Shown here: positions 46,880 to 56,503 of the stretch, piece by piece
Position numbering within the stretch: the stretch's first letter is position 1
Layout of the letters: each line of letters starts with the position of its first letter
Source of the DNA: Gammaproteobacteria bacterium
Lineage (GTDB): Bacteria > Pseudomonadota > Gammaproteobacteria > SZUA-229
DNA: 64,000 bases
Direction of reading: 5' to 3'
Assembly: GCA_016744065.1 (NCBI GenBank)
Contig: JADGFA010000002.1
Location: 96,515 to 160,514 of the forward strand
The notes under the pieces: model-generated
Told to the model about the DNA's origin: nothing
Seen by the model: only the letters and a program-made list of their open reading frames with translations
Database searches by the model: none
Translations under genes and position numbers: made by a program

Positions 46880-47922
46880 CACACATACCACTCCGGGTTA
46901 ATTTCAGAAGCAGGCATAGGCTTTACGGTCAGGGTTGTCGTATCACCATTAGTGCGTCTTGCTTCTATAGTGACATTCTCTGAATTTCGTCCCTGAGAGA
47001 ACCTGGCGGCAATACGAGCTGCAAACATAAGGTCTTCATCTGTTGCGACGCCATCCAGTAAGGTTAGGGGGCCGGGGCAGTCCATCGTTTTAAAGGTGAT
47101 AAAGTTATTTTTGTAGCCCTGGAGAAATTTATTTTCTCCGTCTTCTCTGCCAACAATTAATTTATAGTGTGCTGTTGGGCGTATATGTCGGCCAACTTTG
47201 AGCAGCATAATGTCATCCATTTCGTATTCACGGGTACCACGGGCATCCCATAAATCAACCAGTTTGGCTGAATAGTTTTCATCGGTCAGGAAGCAGCAGC
47301 CACCAGCGGGTTTGGCATAATCCTCAAAACCATATTTAGCAGCCAGTTCCATTTGTGGCTTGCGATTACGGCCAGAAAAACCAAATAATTTATCGCGTTG
47401 AACCCAGCCTTCTTTTTCAGGCAGGGTTTCCGGTAAGTTTTGTGCACATAAAGGTCGTAGTAGGCGGTCATCTGCGCCAGATTCACGGGATATAACTGGC
47501 ATCGTATCTTTACGCTGAGACATAGGCCGTTGGCCAATAACTTCGCCGGTAATAATAAAATCAAAATTGTTTTCTTCAGCCCATTGTTTTGCTTTATTAA
47601 CCATAAAAATTTTACAGTCCAGGCAGGGGTTCATGTTTTTGCCGTAACCGTGTTTGGGATTGAGGAGTACATCTTTATATTCTTCAACAATATCAATGAT
47701 ATGCAGCTTAATCCCAAGCTGTTCAGCCGACCACAGGGCATTATTACGCTTAGGTTTTGATTTGTCTTTTTTGCGTATGGCATGGGTGTGGCCTTCTACG
47801 CAAAAACCGGTGAAGAAATTGATGCCTTCAACATGAACGCCCTGTTCAAGCATAACGCGAGCGGCAAGTAATGAATCAAGGCCGCCTGAAATAAGGGCGA
47901 CGGCTTTACGTTGTTGGGGCAT
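46879..47922 (-). CDS. PP-loop ATPase with C-terminal NFACT-R-like domain, predicted RNA thiolation enzyme
   Basis: 347 residues. The N-terminal PP-loop is ISGGLDSLL (11-19, SGGxDS), used to adenylate the base before sulfur transfer. Cys pairs are present at C100/C103 (NPCLDC) and C209/C210 (GGCC), placed like the catalytic and persulfide cysteines of thiouridine synthases. The C-terminal part (about 225-345, LKVGRHIRPTAHYKLIVGRE, then GPLTLLDGVATDEDLMFAAR) resembles the NFACT-R RNA-binding domain. Related proteins are annotated as tRNA-thiouridylate enzymes. The stop overlaps the TusA start, so sulfur is probably handed over by that carrier. It is not MnmA or ThiI: the domain order differs. 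Confidence 0.8.
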   Translation of the reverse strand: MPQQRKAVALISGGLDSLLAARVMLEQGVHVEGINFFTGFCVEGHTHAIRKKDKSKPKRNNALWSAEQLGIKLHIIDIVEEYKDVLLNPKHGYGKNMNPCLDCKIFMVNKAKQWAEENNFDFIITGEVIGQRPMSQRKDTMPVISRESGADDRLLRPLCAQNLPETLPEKEGWVQRDKLFGFSGRNRKPQMELAAKYGFEDYAKPAGGCCFLTDENYSAKLVDLWDARGTREYEMDDIMLLKVGRHIRPTAHYKLIVGREDGENKFLQGYKNNFITFKTMDCPGPLTLLDGVATDEDLMFAARIAARFSQGRNSENVTIEARRTNGDTTTLTVKPMPASEINPEWYV

Positions 47923-47974
47923 GGGGGGAACCTGGCTAAATATGAAACAGAAGGGGCATTTTAGCAGGAAATGT

Positions 47975-49369
47975 TTATTTCTTCATTAGCCAGGGTATAG
48001 AGCCTGTAACTGATCGCCATAATTCTGTATTTTGTGCGGCATACAGTACGGCTTCATTTTTATCACCGGAGCTTAAGCGCTCTGGCATGCGCTTTGGCAT
48101 GCGCTTTGGCATTTTTATTTTTCCAGATAATAATTTGGGTACGTATTTATTGTGCGCTAACGCCTGTTTTTTAAGTATCTGGCTATTTTTATTATTACCT
48201 GACTCTATATACGCCATTAATGCATGATCAAATAGAAAAAATGCACCTTTATCTTCCCGGAACTGTTGTGCCAGTTGTCGTGCCTTTTCCAGCCCTCGGA
48301 TATGGATATAACAGTTACTTAATGGATAGCGATTGAACTGGTTATCAGCAGGGTTCAGTATAATGGCTCGTTCATAGCAGATGATGGCATTGTTAAAATC
48401 TTCTAATTGGGCATAACTGCTTGCCAGATTAGTGAGTGCTTCCATAAAAGTGCGGGTTTCTCTTATTAGCCAGAAGCGGCCTGTGTTTTTTTCAAAAAAA
48501 TCTTTTCCGAGAGCGTCTTCACAGCCTTTGACTGCCCGTATAAGCAGATCTTTACGTTCTGTTGCATTTGCTGCCTCCCATTGAGCCAGTAACATCAGTG
48601 CGTTTATATTGTCTGGGTCGTGTTCAAGTGCCTGGCGTGCCAGCTGTACTTTTTCAAGCGGATTATCTGTTGCCCAGGCCTGCTGAATTAACTGGTTTGC
48701 ATCCTGCCCAGGGTTTGTATTGTTCATAATGGGGATGCCAGCACTATTTTTAACTGCGCTGGATGTAATGTTGATTTTTGTAGCAGAAGTTTCTGTTCGG
48801 TATTTGTTGGCCAGATCGGCATAGCCCTGCATCAGTTTATTAAACTCACTGAATATATGACGCGTCAGTTGCTCAATTGGCAGGCTGCCATTTTGAAAGT
48901 TTTTGGTTAGTTGTTGTGCATTTTGTTGATTTGAAAAGAAACTTAACATCATCCAGAAAGACTGAGGCTGGGCTAGCGCCTTAGTCTCATCCCAGAAATG
49001 TTCAGTCAGGGTCAGGCCTAGTGCAAAGCCCTTGCTCCACAGGTGTAAGGCGTTTTCATTGAAGTTTGACTCAAAAGGTTCTGTAAGCTGACAGGTCTCA
49101 GGCAGGCCAACCATAAAGTCACTGATGTCCTGAGTTATGTGCTGGTGAACGTCTATGATGGCGCTAAGGTAGTTGTCGTCATTTTTAACGAGGTTAAGCT
49201 GATCAGCAAATATAGCTGGCATCCAGTCACTGTGCTTAAGGGTTGTGGGTGCACAGCATATAGCGAATAGAAAGCCTGATAGTTGATCAATATTTAAGGT
49301 GTTGGCTGGGCGTGAGTCACTTGCTAACCAGTTAGTAAGCTGTATGAGTGATATTTTACTTTCAGGCAT
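47975..49369 (-). CDS. UPF0149 (YgfB/YecA-like) N-terminal domain fused to TPR repeats
   Basis: 464 residues. The N-terminal 200 residues (TLNIDQLSGFLFAICCAPTTL, HSDWMPAIF) match the UPF0149/YgfB helical domain. TPR-like helices follow (about 225-400, DNPLEKVQLARQALEHDPDN and QLEDFNNAIICYERAIILNP). Near the C-terminus MPKRMPKRMPERL is encoded by three 12-base DNA repeats. No signal peptide, so cytoplasmic. UPF0149 proteins in E. coli relate to ribosome or terminator-linked functions but are mostly uncharacterised; TPRs suggest a protein-interaction platform. Not in an operon with its neighbours. Confidence 0.78.
   Translation of the reverse strand: MPESKISLIQLTNWLASDSRPANTLNIDQLSGFLFAICCAPTTLKHSDWMPAIFADQLNLVKNDDNYLSAIIDVHQHITQDISDFMVGLPETCQLTEPFESNFNENALHLWSKGFALGLTLTEHFWDETKALAQPQSFWMMLSFFSNQQNAQQLTKNFQNGSLPIEQLTRHIFSEFNKLMQGYADLANKYRTETSATKINITSSAVKNSAGIPIMNNTNPGQDANQLIQQAWATDNPLEKVQLARQALEHDPDNINALMLLAQWEAANATERKDLLIRAVKGCEDALGKDFFEKNTGRFWLIRETRTFMEALTNLASSYAQLEDFNNAIICYERAIILNPADNQFNRYPLSNCYIHIRGLEKARQLAQQFREDKGAFFLFDHALMAYIESGNNKNSQILKKQALAHNKYVPKLLSGKIKMPKRMPKRMPERLSSGDKNEAVLYAAQNTELWRSVTGSIPWLMKK
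48077..48112. repeat. Three tandem 12-base repeats inside the UPF0149-TPR gene
   Basis: GCGCTCTGGCAT, GCGCTTTGGCAT and GCGCTTTGGCAT run end to end in frame, encoding MPKR-type repeats. Copy number could vary by slippage without shifting the frame. Confidence 0.85.
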
Positions 49370-49545
49370 TTGGGTATCAGTGTATAAAAAGGCAGTACAT
49401 TATCCGTTATTACATATCTAATTAGTAGTTAGCGTTAAGTGATTTCTATATGGCTTGATAAGCTGTTTCTGTGAAAAGTTACAGGCCATCTGATGGCTAA
49501 TTCGGTATACTAGCGGGCTCGTAAATAAGAAAGATAAATATATAA

Positions 49546-50460
49546 ATGGCACATGATGTATCAACATTTCAGGGTCTGATTAGCGCCCTGCAAGATTATT
49601 GGGCTGCGCAGGGCTGTGCAATTATTCAACCACTGGATATGGAAGTGGGTGCAGGCACCTTTCACCCGGCCACTTTTTTGCGTTCAATAGGGCCTGAGCC
49701 ATGGCGCGCAGCTTATGTGCAGCCCTGTCGTCGACCTACAGATGGCCGTTATGGGGAAAATCCGAATCGTTTACAGCATTACTATCAGTTCCAGGTCATG
49801 CTCAAGCCAAACCCGGATAACATTCAGGCCTTATATTTAGATTCTTTGAAAATGCTGGGTTTTGATCCATTAGAGCATGATATTCGTTTTGTTGAAGATA
49901 ACTGGGAATCACCCACATTGGGTGCATGGGGTTTAGGCTGGGAAGTCTGGTTAAATGGTATGGAAGTAACACAGTTTACTTATTTTCAGCAGGTCGGAGG
50001 GCTTGAATGCCGACCGGTTACAGGTGAAATTACATATGGTCTGGAACGTCTTGCCATGTATATTCAAAATGTAAAAAGTATTTTTGATCTGGTATGGACC
50101 AGAGGGCCCCAGGGAGTCGTGACCTATGGTGATGTTTTCCATCAAAATGAAGTTGAACAATCCCATTATAATTTTGAACAGGCAGATACAGCGTCATTGT
50201 TTGCCTGGTTTGATACCTGTGAAAAAGAAAGTGCACGGATGATTGAAGCGGGTCTGGCTTTACCTGCTTATGAGCAGGTTTTAAAAGCATCACATACCTT
50301 TAATTTATTAGATGCACGTCATGCTATTTCAGTGACTGAGCGCCAGCGGTTTATATTACGTATACGGACATTATCTCGTGCGGTTGCAAAAACATATTAT
50401 GAGTCTCGTGAAGCATTAGGTTTTCCCATCGGTAAATCATCAACAGGGGGAGAACAATAA
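49546..50460 (+). CDS. glyQ: Glycyl-tRNA synthetase alpha subunit
   Basis: 304 residues, normal length. The class II aminoacylation core is seen: [61 protein letters not shown] and the motif 3-like [14 protein letters not shown]. It forms the alpha2beta2 enzyme with GlyS and carries the catalytic site for glycine activation. The stop overlaps the glyS start (TAATG), so the subunits are translationally coupled. Confidence 0.98.
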   Translation: MAHDVSTFQGLISALQDYWAAQGCAIIQPLDMEVGAGTFHPATFLRSIGPEPWRAAYVQPCRRPTDGRYGENPNRLQHYYQFQVMLKPNPDNIQALYLDSLKMLGFDPLEHDIRFVEDNWESPTLGAWGLGWEVWLNGMEVTQFTYFQQVGGLECRPVTGEITYGLERLAMYIQNVKSIFDLVWTRGPQGVVTYGDVFHQNEVEQSHYNFEQADTASLFAWFDTCEKESARMIEAGLALPAYEQVLKASHTFNLLDARHAISVTERQRFILRIRTLSRAVAKTYYESREALGFPIGKSSTGGEQ

Positions 50461-52532
50461 TGAGTGCTCGTGATTTATTAATTGAAATAGGGACAGAAGA
50501 ATTACCTCCCAAAGCATTGAATAAACTGTCTGATGCGTTTGCATCAGGTATTGAAGCGGGCTTAAAAGAAGCCGCTATTAAATTTAACAAAATAAATGCC
50601 TATGCCTCCCCTCGGCGGCTTGCGGTAATAATTGATTTGTTAGAAGAGTCGCAGGAAGATCGCGATATAGAAAAGCTGGGGCCCGCCGTTAAAGCCGCTT
50701 ATGATAAGGACGGGAATGCAACAAAAGCTGCGCAGGGGTTTGCTCGTGGTTGCGGCGTTGAGGTTGCTGACCTTGCAACGGTGGTAACAGATAAAGGTGA
50801 GCGCCTGGTTTTTAGAATTGAAGAAACAGGTAAAGCAACTACAGAACTAATACCTGACATTGTTATCCGAGCATTAGATAAGCTGCCGGTACCTAAACGT
50901 ATGCGTTGGGGAGATAGTGAGGCAGAATTTGTACGCCCTGTTCACTGGATTGTTATGCTGTTTGGTGATGATGTCATTGATGCAGAAATTTTAGGTATTA
51001 AGACGGGGCGTGAATCACGAGGTCACCGATTTCATCACCCTGAAATAATAAATTTACAGACGCCAGATGATTATATTGCACGTTTAAAATCCCCGGGTTT
51101 TGTTATTGTTGATCGCGATGAGCGATTGAGTTGTGTGAGGCAACTGGCTGAATCAGCGGCAGTAAAATTAGGTGGTAAAGCTTTAATTGACGAAGATTTA
51201 TTGCAGGAAGTGTCAGCGTTGGTTGAGTGGCCAGTTGCGGTATCGGGCAATTTTGATAAAGAGTTTTTGGATGTACCATCAGAAAGTTTAATTTCATCAA
51301 TGCAGGATCATCAAAAATACTTTCCTGTCGTTGATGCTAAAGATAATTTATTACCCCATTTTATTACTATCAGTAATATTGAAAGTAAAGATCAGGAAAA
51401 AGTTAAAGAGGGTAATGAACGTGTTATTCGTCCGCGCCTGGGTGATGCTAAATTTTTCTGGGAACAGGATAGTAAAAAGAAACTTGAAGATCATATTGGG
51501 TCATTAGATAAGGTTGTTTTTCAAAATAAATTAGGCTCAGTGGGTGATAAATCTCGGCGCATTGCGAGCATTGCAGAATCAATAGCAAAAGAATTAAATG
51601 AAAACACTGAGTATGCTAAACGCGCAGGCCTGTTAAGTAAGTGCGATCTGATGACAGAAATGGTGTGTGAGTTTTCTGATCTTCAGGGCGTTATGGGGCG
51701 TTACTATGCAATAAATGATGGTGAGCCATCTGAAGTAGCCGATGCATTAGATGAGCAATATATGCCACGTTTTGCAGGTGATAAATTACCTGTAGGTAAA
51801 ACTGGGCAAATTGTTTCCCTGGCTGATAAGCTGGATACGCTTTTAGGTATATTTGCTATTGGCCAAAAACCAACAGGAGAAAAAGATCCTTTTGCTTTGC
51901 GTCGTGCAGCACTGGGTGCGCTGCGTATACTTATTGAATGTGAGCTTGATCTGGATTTAAATGTATTACTTGGTTATGCGGCAAAAGCATATGCAGGCCA
52001 GGTTGATGGGGAAAAGGTAATAGATAGCGTTATAAGCTTTATGCTTGAGCGTTTGAAAGTGTATTATACCAGTCAAAATATTACCCTGGATGTATATGAT
52101 GCGGTTATGGCGTTAAAGCCAGCAAGGCCGATGGATTTTGATAAAAGGATGCGTGCCGTTAATGCGTTCAGGAAACTGGATGAAGCTGAAAGTCTTGCGG
52201 CGGCTAATAAGCGAATAGGTAATATTCTGAAAAAGATAGAAACCAGGATGCCAGATGTAATTGATAAGAAGCTTCTGCAGGAAGCAGCAGAAAAAAACCT
52301 AAATGATCAGTTACAGAAAATATCTGTAAAAGTGATTCCAAAACTTGATGCGGGTGATTATTCTGAGGCATTGAAGCAGCTTGCTGCTTTACGTGATTCT
52401 GTTGATGCCTTTTTTGATCAGGTGATGGTGATGGTGGATGATGATGCATTAAAAAATAACCGCATAGCATTATTAAATCAGTTGCATGGTCTCTTTATTA
52501 AAGTGGCCGATTTGTCACGGTTGCAGTCATAG
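50460..52532 (+). CDS. glyS: Glycyl-tRNA synthetase beta subunit
   Basis: 690 residues, the usual bacterial length. It starts with the family N-terminus DLLIEIGTEELPPKALNKLS, and includes VPKRMRWGDSEAEFVRPVHW and a domain with SLADKLDTLLGIFAIGQKPTGEKDPF, an HD-like fold, plus the anticodon-binding C-terminus. It recognises tRNA-Gly and works with GlyQ. The coding region overlaps glyQ by one base. Confidence 0.98.
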   Translation: MSARDLLIEIGTEELPPKALNKLSDAFASGIEAGLKEAAIKFNKINAYASPRRLAVIIDLLEESQEDRDIEKLGPAVKAAYDKDGNATKAAQGFARGCGVEVADLATVVTDKGERLVFRIEETGKATTELIPDIVIRALDKLPVPKRMRWGDSEAEFVRPVHWIVMLFGDDVIDAEILGIKTGRESRGHRFHHPEIINLQTPDDYIARLKSPGFVIVDRDERLSCVRQLAESAAVKLGGKALIDEDLLQEVSALVEWPVAVSGNFDKEFLDVPSESLISSMQDHQKYFPVVDAKDNLLPHFITISNIESKDQEKVKEGNERVIRPRLGDAKFFWEQDSKKKLEDHIGSLDKVVFQNKLGSVGDKSRRIASIAESIAKELNENTEYAKRAGLLSKCDLMTEMVCEFSDLQGVMGRYYAINDGEPSEVADALDEQYMPRFAGDKLPVGKTGQIVSLADKLDTLLGIFAIGQKPTGEKDPFALRRAALGALRILIECELDLDLNVLLGYAAKAYAGQVDGEKVIDSVISFMLERLKVYYTSQNITLDVYDAVMALKPARPMDFDKRMRAVNAFRKLDEAESLAAANKRIGNILKKIETRMPDVIDKKLLQEAAEKNLNDQLQKISVKVIPKLDAGDYSEALKQLAALRDSVDAFFDQVMVMVDDDALKNNRIALLNQLHGLFIKVADLSRLQS

Positions 52533-52550
52533 TACACAGGAATTAACTAT

Positions 52551-53291
52551 ATGGTATCCCGTGCAGCGCTTTATATCCGTTCTTCTGTTTTCTGGTTGTT
52601 TCATTTTGTCAGCATGGTTTTAGTTGTTGCTCTGGTACTGATTTTTTTCTGGTTACCCGTTAATCAACGTTATGCTATAGGTTCTAGCTGGGCAAAAATG
52701 AATATGCATTTTCTTCGCTGGTTCTGTAATTTAAATTACCAGATAAAAGGTAAAGAAAATATCCCTGCTGAAGCTAGTCTGGTTATATCTAATCACCAGT
52801 CAACCTGGGAAACATTATCATTCCAGCATTTTTTGCCAAATCAACTTTGGGTAATGAAAAAGGAGCTCTTTCGTATTCCTATATTTGGTTGGGGGCTTGC
52901 TTTGATGGACCCCATTGCTATTGACAGGAGTGCGGGTAAAAAAGCCATTGATCAAATTGTTGAACAAGGTGAAGAAAAATTAAATCAGAATCGTTGGGTC
53001 GTTGTTTTTCCTGAAGGGACTCGCATATCACCGGGTGTTGAAAGCAAGTTTAAAATGGGGGCTTTTGTATTTGCTTCACGAATTTCACACCTGGTTTTAC
53101 CGATTGCGCATAATGCGGGAGAGTTCTGGCCTAAACACAGTTTTATCAAATATCCTGGAACAATAACTGTTTCTATAGGAAAACCATTTAATGGCAAAGA
53201 TATGGATTCGTCAGAGATAAAGAAAAAAGTGGAAAAATGGATTAGAGAAGAGTTAGAAGAAATAGGCGATTCTGCTCGCTGGGGCAGGTAG
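52551..53291 (+). CDS. plsC: 1-acyl-sn-glycerol-3-phosphate acyltransferase (PlsC-like)
   Basis: 246 residues with an N-terminal membrane helix (about 12-35). The HX4E form of the catalytic motif is NHQSTWET, followed by FPEGTR, the substrate motif. It acylates lysophosphatidic acid to phosphatidic acid in phospholipid synthesis. It follows glyS by 18 bases in the same unit; the gmhB gene that lies between glyS and plsC in many Gammaproteobacteria is absent here. No terminator is visible after it. Confidence 0.92.
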   Translation: MVSRAALYIRSSVFWLFHFVSMVLVVALVLIFFWLPVNQRYAIGSSWAKMNMHFLRWFCNLNYQIKGKENIPAEASLVISNHQSTWETLSFQHFLPNQLWVMKKELFRIPIFGWGLALMDPIAIDRSAGKKAIDQIVEQGEEKLNQNRWVVVFPEGTRISPGVESKFKMGAFVFASRISHLVLPIAHNAGEFWPKHSFIKYPGTITVSIGKPFNGKDMDSSEIKKKVEKWIREELEEIGDSARWGR

Positions 53292-53355
53292 TTAATATAA
53301 TAAGTTTAAGTCAGTTAATCTATTCGCTAAGTGGCTAAGCAAATCTGTTGGCGTA

Positions 53356-53898
53356 TTATCGGATGATTGCATCTGTCTCAATATCTCTGATTTGAGTTGG
53401 TTTCCCCGTTAGTCTGGTTGAATCTTCCAGATAAAAATCCACTTTATTTAAGAAATAGTTCTGGCTTTGCTGGCTGTTAATAGCAGGTGCTTCTCCCGAG
53501 AGATTTGCGCTCGTTGATACCAGAGGGTGATTAATTAACTGGCATAAATCAATGATAACAGGATGGTGTGAAATTCGAATAGCGACTTTACGGTGTTTGC
53601 CGCTAATCCAGCCTGGTGTAAATGCAGACTTTTTTACCAGCCATGTTGTGGGGGAGGCTTCATTTAATATTTTTTGTTCTTCTTCATGCGTTATTCTAAT
53701 GTAGGGCGATAGTTGTTCCAATGTTCCTGCAATAATAATTAAGCCCTTGTCTATGGTTCTTTGCTTGAGCTGTAGTATTCGATTAACGGCTGCTTCTGAA
53801 AGTGGGTCGCAACCAAGGCCGAAAACAGATTCTGTTGGATAAGAAATAATGCCGCCGTTACAAATGATTTCTGCGGCTTGTTTTATCTGTGAGTTCAA
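53356..53898 (-). CDS. tsaC: Threonylcarbamoyl-AMP synthase (TsaC/YrdC family)
   Basis: 180 residues, the short TsaC form without a Sua5 domain. Motifs are IISYPTESVFGLGCDP (substrate pocket), KQRTIDKGLIIIAG and STSANLSGEAP (nucleotide binding). It makes threonylcarbamoyl-AMP from Thr, bicarbonate and ATP for the t6A modification of tRNAs reading ANN codons, passed on to TsaD. It lies just downstream of topA on the same strand with a terminator-like repeat between, so co-transcription is uncertain. Confidence 0.94.
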   Translation of the reverse strand: MNSQIKQAAEIICNGGIISYPTESVFGLGCDPLSEAAVNRILQLKQRTIDKGLIIIAGTLEQLSPYIRITHEEEQKILNEASPTTWLVKKSAFTPGWISGKHRKVAIRISHHPVIIDLCQLINHPLVSTSANLSGEAPAINSQQSQNYFLNKVDFYLEDSTRLTGKPTQIRDIETDAIIR

Positions 53899-53917
53899 AG
53901 GTATGATTTAAAAGTAG

Positions 53918-53949
53918 GCACCGGATTAAGCTGTTTTTTTATCCGGTGC
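53918..53949 (-). terminator. Terminator-like inverted repeat between topA and tsaC
   Basis: GCACCGGAT (53918-53926) and ATCCGGTGC (53941-53949) are perfect 9-base arms with a 14-base A/T-rich loop, just after the topA stop. The T run that should follow on the minus strand is short. Confidence 0.55.
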
Positions 53950-53954
53950 GTATG

Positions 53955-56426
53955 TTATTTCTTTTTCACTGCTTTTTTCTTGACGGTTTTCTTTTTAGCC
54001 GCCTTTTTCTTTACTGTTTTCTTCTTGCTGGCTTTTTTTCTGACAGCCTTCTTTTTAGCTACCTTTTTCTTAGCTGCTTTTTTCTTTTTGCCTTTTCGTT
54101 CTGGTGCTTCTTCAATTAGTTTTTCACACTCTGTTAGTGTCAGGCTGGCGGGTTCTCTGTCTTTAGGTATTTTGGCATTTTTATTGCCATCGGTTATATA
54201 AGGACCATAGCGACCATTAAGAATTTGAATTTCTGATTCATCGAAGGTTTTTATATATTTATTTGCTTCAAACTCTTTCTTTTCCCGGACTAATATCATT
54301 GCAGTGTCAAAATCGATATTGTAGGGGTCTACGCCTTTTTCCTGAAACTCTTTACGAATAGAAACAAAGAACTTACCAAATTTAACATAAGGGCCAAAGC
54401 GGCCAACATTGGTTGAAACTTCTTCCCCTTCATCGGTTTCACCGAGTACTCGCGGTAGAACAAATAAGTCGTAAACATTGTCCATTGTAATGTCATTCAT
54501 TTTTTGCCCAGGTTTTAAACTGGCAAAACGTGGTTTGTCCTCGTCGTCCTTGTCGCCGATTTGTGCAAATGCACCATATGGTCCCATACGAACAGTGATT
54601 GGTTTTCCACTTTCTTTGTCTGTGCCTACGTCACGGCTTTGAGCGACATCTGCACGACTGACGTTTTCATCTATATCTTCGACTTTTTCAATGAAGGGCT
54701 TCCAGAAGTTCTCCATTAACGGTAACCATTCACCATCTCCTCGGGAAATGGCATCAAGCTCATCTTCCAGGCGTGCAGTAAAATCATAATCAACATAGGT
54801 TTCAAAATATTGGGTTAAAAATGAGTTAACGATTCGCCCCATATCCGTAGGTGTGAAACGACGATTTTCATTTTCCACATATTCACGGTGTAGCAGTGTA
54901 GAAATAATGCTTGCATAAGTAGAAGGGCGGCCGATGCCATATTCTTCTAACGCCTTAACCAGGCTTGCTTCTGTGTACCTTGGTGGTGGTTTGGTGAAGT
55001 GTTGATTGGTGACGACTTCCAGTAATTTTAATTCTTCACCTTCGGTTAATTCCGGCAGGAACTTTTCATCATCATCCGGTTTTTTGTTTCCTGTGTCGCT
55101 GTCAGATTCGTTGTCAGTGTCATCCTTGTCTTCCATATAGACAGACATGAAGCCCGGGTGTTTAATGGTAGAACCATTAGCTCGAAACTGGTGGGTATCA
55201 CCGCAACCTAAATCAACCGCTACAGTATCTAATGTGGCCTGTACCATCTGGCAGGCAACCGTGCGCTTCCAGATAAGTTCGTATAGTTTGAACTGATCAG
55301 GTTTTAAGGTGCTTTTTATCTGCTCCGGAATGTGATTGGCAGATGTTGGGCGGATGGCTTCATGTGCTTCCTGTGCATTTTTAGATTTATTTTTAAATAC
55401 GCGAGCTTCTTCAGGTAAGTTGTCTTTACCATAGCGATTAACAATTAATTCACGTAATTCCTCTAATGCATCTTGAGATAACATTAATGAATCGGTACGC
55501 ATATAGCTTATTAAACCAACGGTTTCGCCCCCGCCTATATCAATGCCTTCATATAGTTGCTGTGCAGTGCGCATGGTTCTTTGTGCAGAAAAACCGAGTT
55601 TCCTTGATGCTTCCTGCTGCAATGTAGAAGTAGTAAACGGTGGAGATGGATTTCTTTTTGTCTGTTTACGGGTTATTTTTGAAACAACCAGTTTCCCATT
55701 GGCTGCGTTGACCAGTGATTTTTGAGCAGTCTCGGCCAGTTCAGTGTTATTAATAGTAAACTGAGAAACTTTTTCATTATTGTAAATACGTAGTTTACTG
55801 GAAATGCGTTTATCATTTTTTTCAGTTTCAGCAAGAATAGTCCAGTACTCTTTTGAGTCAAAAGCTTCAATTTCTTCTTCGCGACTTACAATCATACGAA
55901 GTGCAGGGCTTTGTACGCGACCTGCTGATAAGCCGCGTTGTATTTTTTTCCATAACAGGGGTGACAGGTTAAAGCCAACTAAATAATCAAGTCCACGTCT
56001 GGCCTGTTGGGCATTAACCATGGGCATAGATAATTCGCGCGGTGAATTGACGGCCTCTTTTAATGCCCGCTTGGTAATTTCATTGAACGCAATTCGGTGA
56101 ACTGTTTTGTCTTTAAGTGAGCCGGCTTCTTTAAGCAGTTCATATAAATGCCATGAAATAGCTTCTCCTTCGCGGTCGAGGTCGGTCGCGAGATAGAGAG
56201 TGTCGGCTTTTTTCAGGGCTTTTTTTATAGCATCAACATGTTTCTCATTTTTTTCAATGAGCTGGTATTTCATGTTGAAGTTATTATCCGGGTCTATGGC
56301 GCCGGTTTTGGGTATCAGGTCGCGGACATGTCCATACGATGCAAGCACATGAAAGCCCTTGCCCAGGTATTTTTTTATGGTCTTGGCTTTTGCCGGAGAC
56401 TCTACAATTAACAGGCTGTTACTCAT
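53955..56426 (-). CDS. topA: DNA topoisomerase I
   Basis: 823 residues. TOPRIM domain: E9 in VESPAKAK and D82/D84 in TDLDREGE. The catalytic Tyr is Y308 in ISYMRTDS. The central gate domains follow to about 600. The C-terminal repeats of topoisomerase I are present (KFGKFFVSIRKEF, GRYGPYITDG), but the four-Cys zinc ribbons of the E. coli enzyme are missing. The last 40 residues are almost all Lys/Ala/Thr/Val (tandem VKKKAAKKKT-type units), a basic DNA-binding tail. It relaxes negative supercoils. It is followed by tsaC and preceded by smg, on the same strand. Confidence 0.97.
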   Translation of the reverse strand: MSNSLLIVESPAKAKTIKKYLGKGFHVLASYGHVRDLIPKTGAIDPDNNFNMKYQLIEKNEKHVDAIKKALKKADTLYLATDLDREGEAISWHLYELLKEAGSLKDKTVHRIAFNEITKRALKEAVNSPRELSMPMVNAQQARRGLDYLVGFNLSPLLWKKIQRGLSAGRVQSPALRMIVSREEEIEAFDSKEYWTILAETEKNDKRISSKLRIYNNEKVSQFTINNTELAETAQKSLVNAANGKLVVSKITRKQTKRNPSPPFTTSTLQQEASRKLGFSAQRTMRTAQQLYEGIDIGGGETVGLISYMRTDSLMLSQDALEELRELIVNRYGKDNLPEEARVFKNKSKNAQEAHEAIRPTSANHIPEQIKSTLKPDQFKLYELIWKRTVACQMVQATLDTVAVDLGCGDTHQFRANGSTIKHPGFMSVYMEDKDDTDNESDSDTGNKKPDDDEKFLPELTEGEELKLLEVVTNQHFTKPPPRYTEASLVKALEEYGIGRPSTYASIISTLLHREYVENENRRFTPTDMGRIVNSFLTQYFETYVDYDFTARLEDELDAISRGDGEWLPLMENFWKPFIEKVEDIDENVSRADVAQSRDVGTDKESGKPITVRMGPYGAFAQIGDKDDEDKPRFASLKPGQKMNDITMDNVYDLFVLPRVLGETDEGEEVSTNVGRFGPYVKFGKFFVSIRKEFQEKGVDPYNIDFDTAMILVREKKEFEANKYIKTFDESEIQILNGRYGPYITDGNKNAKIPKDREPASLTLTECEKLIEEAPERKGKKKKAAKKKVAKKKAVRKKASKKKTVKKKAAKKKTVKKKAVKKK

Positions 56427-56503
56427 ACGTTTGTTATTTTTTATTAGTTAGTGTGTTTTTGATGTTAGTAAATTTTTATTAACATTGCGCTATTTTTAAT
56501 AAA

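Noticed and set aside
48077..48112. The tandem repeats as a CRISPR array
   Set aside because: Units are 12 bases with no spacers and lie inside a coding frame.
53980..54201. A Phe/Leu-rich plus-strand frame opposite the topA tail
   Set aside because: It is the antisense reading of the Lys-rich codons of topA.
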